Positions 15,015 through 20,511 of a stretch of DNA of 20,511 nucleotides are shown in pieces (the first letter of the stretch is position 1; each line of letters opens with the position of its first letter). The notes under the pieces were generated by a model. The model had not been told where the DNA came from, did no database searches, and was given only the letters and a program-made list of their open reading frames with translations. The position numbers and the translations under genes are program-made. The stretch is taken from IMG/VR virus record IMGVR_UViG_3300045119_000472, positions 1 to 20,511 of that record; one strand, written 5' to 3'. The stretch is from a virus.

Positions 15015-15536
15015 CTAAACCCTGAGGCTGTCAAGTCTCTGATTAAATGCGGTCTGATCGGCTGCGAGTTTTTTCACTTTCCCGACGAGGTCCGTCTCCG
15101 CCTTTTTGACTGCGGTTTCGCGGGCGCTCAAGTCCTTGTCGCGAGCGTTTTGCGCGTCCAGAATCGCCTGTTCGCGGGTGTCTTGCGCGGCCTGCCGGGC
15201 GTCCACCGTGGACTCGCGGCTTGCAACCGCCGACTCGCGGGCGGACACGGTAGCCTCGCGGGCCTTTGCCTTGTCCATCAATTCCTGCGCCGAAGCGGTT
15301 GTCAGGGCGGCGGCGGCACTTGCCTTTCCCGCCTGCTCGATTGCGTCGTCCTTGATCTTTTTCGCATCGGCGAGCGTGGCCGCGATTGCGACCGCCTCGT
15401 CGTGCTCCGCCTGCGCGGCTTTCAGGGCCGCGATTTTCTCGTCGAACGCGCCGTCCATCGCGAGCTTGACCGCGGCGGCGTGACTGACGATATCGGCCAT
15501 CCGCTCGACTTTCGGAAGTTGCATCTGTGAACTCAT
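15015..15536 (-). CDS. Ala/Lys/Glu-rich coiled-coil protein, 173 aa
   Basis: From about residue 35 to the end the sequence is almost uninterrupted charged helix with heptad character, including internal repeats of an ARESxV unit (SARESAVASRESTVDAR) followed by DTREQAILDAQNARDKD. There is no hydrophobic membrane segment or signal peptide. Such long coiled coils near phage structural genes can be scaffold accessories, fibre stalks or assembly chaperones; the sequence does not distinguish these. It has a strong Shine-Dalgarno, suggesting high expression. It ends at TAG before the longest gap in the window. Confidence 0.6.
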   Translation of the reverse strand: MSSQMQLPKVERMADIVSHAAAVKLAMDGAFDEKIAALKAAQAEHDEAVAIAATLADAKKIKDDAIEQAGKASAAAALTTASAQELMDKAKAREATVSARESAVASRESTVDARQAAQDTREQAILDAQNARDKDLSARETAVKKAETDLVGKVKKLAADQTAFNQRLDSLRV

Positions 15537-15542
15537 GGCAGG

Positions 15543-15549
15543 CTCCTTT
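15543..15549 (-). promoter_or_regulatory. Strong ribosome binding site AAAGGAG for the gene at 15015..15536
   Basis: AAAGGAG lies six bases upstream of the ATG at 15536 in a 27-base gap. It is one of the strongest Shine-Dalgarno sequences in the window, so this gene is probably translated independently of its upstream neighbour. Confidence 0.75.
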
Positions 15550-15563
15550 CGCGCGTCAATATA

Positions 15564-16277
15564 TCACCAAAGCAAAACCGGGGCGATGAACCCACCGACC
15601 GGAGGAACGACCACTGCCCCTCCGCCCGCTTGGGTTAGCGAGAGAAGAGCCGCAGTGCTGATAAGGTTTGTCGTACTTGTCGCGGTTCTGTTTCCAGTAG
15701 CTGCTCCATCGGTCGTGAGTCCATCGGCAAGGAAGATCGCCGGGTTGATGACCGAGCCGCCAAAGTTATTATTAACTGCCTCAGTGAAGGTCGGATCAGT
15801 CCCGCTATAGGCCGAAAATACCGCCAACCCCGCCCCGGTGTCTGACTGACACCCGGCAAAGACAACCATGTCTGTAGAGGTTCCAGGGGTGATTCCGGGA
15901 GCCGTTACCGTAGTTGAGGCGGCATTGTTCTGGCTATTCGAGGCACTGAAAGGGTCTCCAGAAGTGGTACAACCACTGTAGCCGGTAATCCTCGCTTGGA
16001 TGTCCTGCGTATGACCAGAGATCGTGGGTGCTCCTTCTGATCCCGAAGCCCTGCGCCATGCAATGGTCAGTTTATGCTGCGTGCCATTCGCAAGCTCGAT
16101 CTTCTTCGTCCAGCTTCCATCGTTCGCGTTGAACGAGAGTACATCCCCGCCAGCACCGTGGCAGGAGACACACACAAGAATGTCGTTGAGGGCGGTCCCC
16201 GCAGGTATACCAGGGGTGATATTCGTACCGGAACTCGCCTGAGCTACGGTTCCGACTGCCGTTCTGGCAATAGCCAT
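15564..16277 (-). CDS. Putative virion structural protein, 237 aa
   Basis: The protein is Gly/Thr/Ala/Ser-rich with few charges. It begins MAIARTAVGTVAQASSG, followed by GIPAGTALNDILVCVSCHGA, a WTKKIELANGTQHKLTIAWR stretch and a hydrophobic C-terminus (GGFIAPVLLW). The order 'P.GT..gDi.v' then a W..r.as..E segment resembles a beta-sandwich phage protein type found in fibres and decorations, whose exact role I do not know. CVSCHG contains two close cysteines but there is no haem-binding CxxCH elsewhere, and the fold context argues against a cytochrome. It starts at an ATG overlapping the fibre gene stop (TAATG). It may cooperate with that fibre; this is inference. Confidence 0.6.
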   Translation of the reverse strand: MAIARTAVGTVAQASSGTNITPGIPAGTALNDILVCVSCHGAGGDVLSFNANDGSWTKKIELANGTQHKLTIAWRRASGSEGAPTISGHTQDIQARITGYSGCTTSGDPFSASNSQNNAASTTVTAPGITPGTSTDMVVFAGCQSDTGAGLAVFSAYSGTDPTFTEAVNNNFGGSVINPAIFLADGLTTDGAATGNRTATSTTNLISTAALLSLTQAGGGAVVVPPVGGFIAPVLLW

Positions 16278-18265
16278 TACTTAAAATTCTTCCTCGCGAC
16301 GGCATAGCCCGCCGTGCTTTCCATGTAGAGCGAGAACACGTCGATGTTCGAGAATCCGCTTGAGAGCACTGGCAGCGTGCGGGCACCGGCGACCGCCTCG
16401 AATTTCCAGTAGGCGTTCCAGCCGATGTTCGGCAGGCCCGTTCCAAGCTGCATGATCCGCAAAATCGCCGAGCCAGCGTTCGGCACATTCGCCGGAGTGT
16501 CCATCAGACCGACTGCGGTCGAGTCCATCCCGAGAAGCCCGATCGCCCCGCTTTGCATGTTCCACTTGATTGCCGATCCGAACGTCAGAACCTGCGATTT
16601 CATCGTCGGGTTCTGGAACGTGCTCGACGTGAGCGTCTTGCCGCTCAGGGCCTGCGGCACGTCGGCGTTAGTCATCGCGCGGAATGAGGGCGTGCCCGGA
16701 AGGGTTCCGGTCCCCGGCCCGCCGAAGATGAAGTTTTGCGTCTGGAACACCCAGCTTCCCAAGAATTGCCCCGAGGTCGTGATCGGAGATCCGGCGATGA
16801 TGAACTCCGAACTCATGACCAGAGCGACCGAAGTCACCGTTCCGGTTCCTCCCGAGGGCGTCGGAGGAACTGCAAAGACGCCATCCCCACGCAGGAAATT
16901 GGAAGTCAAATTCGTGAGGGGCAATCCCTGAATCGGTCCGGTAGAAGTGAGTCCTCCCAACAGTACGCCGGGACCGAAACTCCCCATTGCCGTGCCGCCG
17001 TGGGCAACGCTCAAAGGCTGCACAAAACCGACGACGAGCGTCCCGGCTCCGGTGATCGGGTTACCGCTCGTCCTGAACTCCGAACTGAGTGACAGGTCAA
17101 CCGAAGTGACGCTGCCAGGATTGCTCGGGGGGAAGCCGAATACTCCATCTCCACGGAGGAAGTTCGATGTGAGATTTGTCAACGGCAACCCTTGCACCGG
17201 CGCAGTCGAAGTCAATCCGCCTTTCAGGATCGCCCCGACACCGATGCTGCCTAACCCCGTACCCCCGTGCGCGACCGCGAGGGGCTGCGTGAATCCGATC
17301 GTGAAGGTGCCGGAACCTGTGATCGGAGTCCCTTGCACCGAGAATTCCGAAGTCATCGCAAGCGCGACCGACTGCACGGTTCCGCCCGGATTGATCGGTA
17401 TGCGGAAAATTCCGTCGCCCGCAAGGAACGTGCTCGTCAGGTTCGTGAGCGGGAGCCCTTGCAGATTTCCGGTCGAGGTCAACCCGCCCATCACGAGGCC
17501 CGGTCCGAAACTTCCCATCCCGGTCCCTCCGTGGGCCACACCCAGTGGAGCGCGCCATCCGACGACGAGTTGACCGGCGTTCGTAATAGGATTCCCGCTT
17601 ACCGTGAATTCCGAGGAGAGCGCAAGGTCAACCGATGTCACGGTTCCCGCACCGCCGCCTCCGCCGGAAGGTGGCGTGCTGAAATTCCCTGTGCCGTCCA
17701 AGAACGTCGAAGTTAGATTCGTGAGCGGCGTTCCCTGGAAGGGAGCGGTCGAAGTGAGGCCGCCGCGCACCACGGCTCCGATGCCGACACTACCTAACCC
17801 TGTTCCGCCATGCGCGACATTCAACGGTTGGATGAATCCTGCGATCAGCACGCCCGCACCGGTGACCGGGTTTCCGCTGATTCTGAATTCAGAGCTGAGA
17901 GAAAGATCGACCGAAGTTACGGTTCCAGTTCCGCCGCCGGTCGGTACGGGAGGCGTCGAGAAGTTCCCGGTGCCATCGAGGAAGGTCGAACTCAACCCCG
18001 TGACCGGGATGCTCTTGAATGGCCCGGTGGAGGTTGGGCCGGCGGTGAGAATGGAGTTCGCGGCAAACGATCCCATGCCGGTGCCGCCGTCTGCAACCGG
18101 AATCGCGGTGCCGCTGAAGTCGAAGGTGAGGTTCCCGGACGAAGTGACCGCCGGGCCGGTGATGAACGGAGCGGGGCCGGTCAGGCCGACCGAAGTGACG
18201 CCGCTCCCGGAAAGCTGCCCTCCGCCTGTTCCCGCCGCTCCCTGGATTACACCTTTGAGCGCCAT
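16277..18265 (-). CDS. Repeat-rich fibre protein, 662 aa
   Basis: Six related units of about 90 residues fill residues 19 to about 560, the last one degenerate. Each typical unit carries TVTSVDLSLSSEF, an AHGGTG-type turn, GGLTST, LTNLTS.FL.GDG and a Pro/Gly linker. GGTG turns of this kind occur in phage fibres. The sixth unit changes into a FRAMTNADVPQALSGKTLTS segment, and residues 560-662 form a distinct, repeat-free C-terminal domain that could be the receptor-binding or trimerisation tip. The start ATG at 18265 overlaps the peptidase gene by 19 bases, with a weak GAGG upstream; the stop overlaps the next start (TAATG). Its place between portal and scaffold suggests a head fibre, but a tail fibre is equally possible. 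Confidence 0.75.
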   Translation of the reverse strand: MALKGVIQGAAGTGGGQLSGSGVTSVGLTGPAPFITGPAVTSSGNLTFDFSGTAIPVADGGTGMGSFAANSILTAGPTSTGPFKSIPVTGLSSTFLDGTGNFSTPPVPTGGGTGTVTSVDLSLSSEFRISGNPVTGAGVLIAGFIQPLNVAHGGTGLGSVGIGAVVRGGLTSTAPFQGTPLTNLTSTFLDGTGNFSTPPSGGGGGAGTVTSVDLALSSEFTVSGNPITNAGQLVVGWRAPLGVAHGGTGMGSFGPGLVMGGLTSTGNLQGLPLTNLTSTFLAGDGIFRIPINPGGTVQSVALAMTSEFSVQGTPITGSGTFTIGFTQPLAVAHGGTGLGSIGVGAILKGGLTSTAPVQGLPLTNLTSNFLRGDGVFGFPPSNPGSVTSVDLSLSSEFRTSGNPITGAGTLVVGFVQPLSVAHGGTAMGSFGPGVLLGGLTSTGPIQGLPLTNLTSNFLRGDGVFAVPPTPSGGTGTVTSVALVMSSEFIIAGSPITTSGQFLGSWVFQTQNFIFGGPGTGTLPGTPSFRAMTNADVPQALSGKTLTSSTFQNPTMKSQVLTFGSAIKWNMQSGAIGLLGMDSTAVGLMDTPANVPNAGSAILRIMQLGTGLPNIGWNAYWKFEAVAGARTLPVLSSGFSNIDVFSLYMESTAGYAVARKNFK
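16800..18210 (-). repeat. In-gene direct repeats of about 265-280 bp
   Basis: Successive copies of the segment encoding the SVDL..SSEF element lie near 18195, 17905, 17625, 17360, 17095 and 16820, giving a period close to 270 bp. The GGTG-encoding segments recur near 18085, 17810, 17530, 17270 and 16995. Copies are divergent in DNA but clear in protein. They code part of the fibre protein and are not mobile DNA. Confidence 0.85.
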
Positions 18266-18708
18266 GCGACCAGCCTCGCAACGCGCTCATCGACCGCAGG
18301 ATGCAGGGACGCACGCGCGTCGGTTTTCATGCGCGACAGGGCACTCGCGAGTTCGATTCCGCGATTGCACTCGGCTGCGAACCAATCGGCCTGAAATTCC
18401 TGCGTGACGCAAAGTTGCACGAACGCTCGAGGTGCAAACACGATTTGCCACGCGGCGAGGATGCGCTTTTCGATATGCAGAAGTTTCGCGTGCGCTACTT
18501 CGTGCAGGAGGATCGCTTCGCGCTCGCGCTCGGGGAACGCATTGAACGCGCGCCCGATCACGATTTTCTTCCACCACAGGATTCCTTGCGTCTGGATGAG
18601 TCCGGGCGCGGTCATGAATTTCCACGGCCACCACCAGCGATTGACAAGCGTGATCGAAACCGATTGCAGGTTCGGATCGTACTCGACCGGCACACCCAAG
18701 CAGTTCAT
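18247..18708 (-). CDS. M48-like HExxH zinc metallopeptidase, 153 aa
   Basis: HEVAH at residues 69-73 supplies the zinc-binding pair and catalytic Glu of a gluzincin. QEFQAD (residues 103-108) supplies the downstream Glu104 as third ligand with Asp108, the E-x3-D arrangement of peptidase family M48. The two motifs are separated by a hydrophobic stretch (about 82-101), as in membrane M48 enzymes. The N-terminal half is Trp-rich (NRWWWPWK). It is much shorter than HtpX-type proteins and lacks their N-terminal transmembrane helices. I chose the ATG at 18708, which makes an ATGA overlap with the previous stop, over the in-frame GTG at 18720. Lying between portal and scaffold, it may process virion proteins; that is inference. 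Confidence 0.75.
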   Translation of the reverse strand: MNCLGVPVEYDPNLQSVSITLVNRWWWPWKFMTAPGLIQTQGILWWKKIVIGRAFNAFPEREREAILLHEVAHAKLLHIEKRILAAWQIVFAPRAFVQLCVTQEFQADWFAAECNRGIELASALSRMKTDARASLHPAVDERVARLVAWRSKV

Positions 18709-18959
18709 ATCGGGAACCACGTCATGGTTGGCGCCACGATAAAGGTGACGCGTATGAAATCTCCGGGACAGAGGAAGAACATTCCGCCGAGGAGGCCGGT
18801 CGCGAAGAAGTTCGTCCCGTCTCTGGAAATTTCAATGATGGATACGGTGCCTGCATTGACCGTGATATTTCCGGGGACAGTGCTTTGAAACTGGTACGGC
18901 GAAGCACCGACCGTGACGGCGACGGAATTACCCGGCGGTTGCCATCCGGGTTGCGTCAT
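18705..18959 (-). CDS. Small beta-rich virion protein candidate, 84 aa
   Basis: The product is 84 residues, with NSVAVTVGASPYQFQSTVPG, then VSIIEISRDGTNFFATGLLGG and a C-terminal FIRVTFIVAPTMTWFPI. This layout (VTVGASP.. / EISRDG / RVTF.VAPT) matches a small phage protein type I recall from structural regions, without known function. The start ATG at 18959 overlaps the microprotein stop (ATGA), and its TGA overlaps the next ATG in the same way. There is no signal peptide or transmembrane helix. A capsid or fibre accessory role is inferred from context. Confidence 0.6.
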   Translation of the reverse strand: MTQPGWQPPGNSVAVTVGASPYQFQSTVPGNITVNAGTVSIIEISRDGTNFFATGLLGGMFFLCPGDFIRVTFIVAPTMTWFPI

Positions 18960-19057
18960 TCTTCCTCCCCGTCACCGAACGGCAGACCGCGATCCGCGTC
19001 CCACGGAAAACCGTCCTCGTCGTCCGACTCGTAAGGGTCGGGGACGTGATCGGGCAT
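18956..19057 (-). CDS. Acidic microprotein, 33 aa
   Basis: This small open frame starts at the ATG overlapping the preceding stop (TGATG) and ends in an ATGA overlap with the following start, so it exactly fills a gap that would otherwise be unexplained. Thirteen of 33 residues are Asp or Glu, with one Arg and one His; it begins MPDHVPDPYESDDEDG and ends GDGEEE. No membrane segment is possible. I do not recognise it. Such acidity could fit a chaperone-like partner for a basic surface or simply a translational spacer. Coding status rests on the junctions rather than homology. Confidence 0.55.
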   Translation of the reverse strand: MPDHVPDPYESDDEDGFPWDADRGLPFGDGEEE

Positions 19058-19419
19058 CACACCCCGAAGCCCGGCTGAATCCATACCGAGCACGAGGAAA
19101 GTCCCGCGCCTGCAAAAAATAGGTTGGGGGAGAGCGCGAGAACTTGGAGAGTTCCGGTCGGGGCGACGAACATCCCTCCGCCTTGCCCAGTGGCTACCAC
19201 CGGAGAGGACAGCACCAAAGGAACGGCGGCGTTTGCAACGGCCGAGGCCGAGGTCGGACCGTAGCCGATAAACGCATCGACTTGTGACGCGGGGTTATAG
19301 ACGAGGTAGCACACGTCTCCGGAGTTCGGCCCGGAAGGTTGAAATCCTGCGGTGGGTGCGGGTTTGACGGCGATGAGTCCGCCCACTCCCTGCGGCCTGA
19401 ATGGCAGTGCTGAGTCCAT
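19057..19419 (-). CDS. Small beta-rich virion protein candidate, 120 aa
   Basis: The protein is rich in Gly, Ala, Val, Ser and Pro, has very few charged residues and alternates short hydrophobic runs, as expected of a compact beta-sandwich. The middle (VCYLVYNPASQVDAFIGYGP) and end (LFFAGAGLSSCSVWIQPGF) resemble small phage proteins thought to sit on capsids, but I cannot name the family. It has no signal peptide or membrane segment. It directly follows the portal with a good Shine-Dalgarno and its stop overlaps the next start (TGATG). Position and composition suggest a capsid decoration or accessory protein. That role is an inference. Confidence 0.6.
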   Translation of the reverse strand: MDSALPFRPQGVGGLIAVKPAPTAGFQPSGPNSGDVCYLVYNPASQVDAFIGYGPTSASAVANAAVPLVLSSPVVATGQGGGMFVAPTGTLQVLALSPNLFFAGAGLSSCSVWIQPGFGV

Positions 19420-19423
19420 GTCG

Positions 19424-19430
19424 CTCTCCT
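19424..19430 (-). promoter_or_regulatory. Ribosome binding site AGGAGAG for the gene at 19057..19419
   Basis: AGGAGAG lies just upstream of the ATG at 19419, with six bases between the AGGAG core and the start. It overlaps the portal stop codon TAG, so termination and re-initiation are probably coupled. It supports the chosen start. Confidence 0.7.
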
Positions 19431-20511
19431 ATCCTCGTCCGGGTGCGGCGGCTGCGTCCGGGTGGATCATGCCGGGGGGCTGCTGCGGTCCCTTCGGCCC
19501 TGCGGGCGCGGCGCCCATGCGCGGTGAACCGGGCACACCGGGCCCTGAACCGCCGGGCATCCCTTGCGCGCCCGACTGTTGCGCCATCTGCTTTTGCAGC
19601 TTGATCTGCATTGCCATCGTGTGCTTTGCGATGTGCGCACGATACCGCCCGTTCGGGTCGCCGGTCAACTGCGCGCCCTGCAAGTGCTTCTGCAAGTGCT
19701 CCTGATCGTTGTCGGCTTCGTGGACATCGACCGGAAGGTTGTTGTGCATCATCAGGTTTTCGGTATCGGCGTCCACCGTGAACATGTTTCGCTCGTCGAT
19801 CAGGATTTTTGGGCCCATCTCGGCTCCGAACAATGCCTCGACCTGTTTTTCAAGGATCGGCGTCACGTCCACGCGCCGGCCGTTCAGTTGCTGCGGCGGG
19901 ATGCCGCGCAGCACGTTCATGAATCCGATCTGGAGTTGTTGCTGCTGCTGGCCCGCGACGATCGTCGTTCCGGCCCACTGGAAGCGGTAGCGTTCGCCGA
20001 ACTGCTGCGGCTTGATCTCGGTCATCTTCGCCTTGACGCCGATCTCGCCTTTGGTGACCACGCTTAAAGTGGAAGTGCGAAACTGGGTGTCGTACTCGAA
20101 AAGCCGCTCGACCAGGGGCGTGAGCATCGCCTCCTCGCAGTATTCCGAATCGTCCATGATGTTCGTCATCGACTCCTGCTGCATCTGGCCCATCAACTGG
20201 TTGTTCTTTCGCCCTTGAGGCATTTTCCCCATCATGAGTTCGTTCACGTCCATCGACTCCCAAATCTGGCGCTTGATCGTGTCGCAAAGCGGCAGCGCCT
20301 CCTTGTAGAGTTGCGGCATCGAGGCGAATTTGGTCTTGTTCGGATCGACCGACCACACCGCGGCGAGGCCGATCACCATGCTCGCGTAATTCGGGTTCGC
20401 AAGCGGATCGGTCATCGTGATCGGCAGGAGCGAAAACATCGCCGAGTCCTGCCCCATGTTCCAGTAGTCGTTCAGGTTCCACTGCATGAATTTCACGGGC
20501 GCGATTTTGGA
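19429..20511 (-). CDS. Phage portal protein, C-terminal part (5' end outside window)
   Basis: The frame is open to the window edge, so 360 residues of a longer protein are visible. The portal is the dodecameric ring at one capsid vertex through which DNA is packaged and ejected. Portal-like features are an ERYRFQW segment followed by a Gln-rich helix (QQQQQLQIGFMNVLRG) and a late DNDQEHLQKHL motif with a further HIAKH, a pattern I associate with podoviral portal C-termini. The last 40 residues are Gly/Pro/Met-rich and probably disordered. It precedes the scaffold and capsid genes in transcription order, as expected. The stop TAG overlaps the Shine-Dalgarno of the next gene. A GTG at 20496 is probably an internal Val rather than the start. 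The family call is from pattern recognition, not a search. Confidence 0.8.
   Translation of the reverse strand, partial: SKIAPVKFMQWNLNDYWNMGQDSAMFSLLPITMTDPLANPNYASMVIGLAAVWSVDPNKTKFASMPQLYKEALPLCDTIKRQIWESMDVNELMMGKMPQGRKNNQLMGQMQQESMTNIMDDSEYCEEAMLTPLVERLFEYDTQFRTSTLSVVTKGEIGVKAKMTEIKPQQFGERYRFQWAGTTIVAGQQQQQLQIGFMNVLRGIPPQQLNGRRVDVTPILEKQVEALFGAEMGPKILIDERNMFTVDADTENLMMHNNLPVDVHEADNDQEHLQKHLQGAQLTGDPNGRYRAHIAKHTMAMQIKLQKQMAQQSGAQGMPGGSGPGVPGSPRMGAAPAGPKGPQQPPGMIHPDAAAAPGRG

Noticed and set aside
16141-16200. CVSCHG in the 237-aa protein as a cytochrome or zinc motif
   Set aside because: Only C-x2-C-H occurs with no partner motif, and the surrounding protein is a beta-rich phage structural type with no signal peptide.
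11011-20511. Membership of the true N4-like phage group because of the capsid family
   Set aside because: N4-gp56-type capsids are widespread beyond N4 relatives, and no virion RNA polymerase is visible here.
1-20511. tRNA genes, CRISPR arrays, insertion sequences, attachment sites
   Set aside because: I saw no cloverleaf-like segments, spaced short repeats, transposase motifs or flanking duplications; the only repeats are inside the fibre gene.

Overview
This is a tailed-phage (Caudoviricetes) virion-morphogenesis and lysis region. About 31 genes lie on the minus strand, and none is convincing on the plus strand. The best identification is the major capsid protein at 11011..12435, which looks like an N4-gp56-family capsid protein with an inserted Ig-like domain. 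The portal upstream, two large low-complexity internal-virion candidates, and the absence of a tape-measure or tail-tube module all suggest a short-tailed, podovirus-like particle. A lipobox protein, an M15-type endolysin and GC-rich DNA suggest a Gram-negative, probably proteobacterial, host. The host is an inference. The window could be a free phage genome or a prophage; no integrase or attachment site is visible.

Transcription order runs from high to low coordinates. The window opens with the 3' part of the portal gene (from 20511). A 6.2 kb block follows (about 13.2-19.4 kb) of mostly beta-rich, Gly/Thr/Ala-rich proteins: small decoration-like proteins, a 662-residue fibre with about 90-residue repeats, a coiled-coil protein, and two paralogous decoration-type proteins. 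An M48-like HExxH metallopeptidase, a GT-A glycosyltransferase and a 33-residue acidic microprotein are mixed in. Next come scaffold (12445..13200), major capsid protein, two small proteins, a head-tail adaptor candidate, an HNH homing endonuclease, a large tail nozzle/stopper candidate and a tail fibre/receptor-binding candidate.

A lysis and envelope cassette occupies 4.07-6.28 kb: M15 endolysin, holin-like membrane proteins, other small membrane proteins and a lipoprotein. After it come a second glycosyltransferase and three probable internal-virion/ejection proteins, the last cut by the window edge. The terminase, replication genes and any RNA polymerase lie outside the window.

Genes are very tightly packed. 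I count 18 junctions where stop and start codons overlap (ATGA, GTGA, TGATG or TAATG), and the longest gap between genes is about 63 bases. Many starts were shortened from the longest open frame because an overlapping or Shine-Dalgarno-supported start fits better. I saw no tRNA, CRISPR array, insertion sequence, clear promoter or strong terminator. No gene-free stretch exceeds 300 bases.
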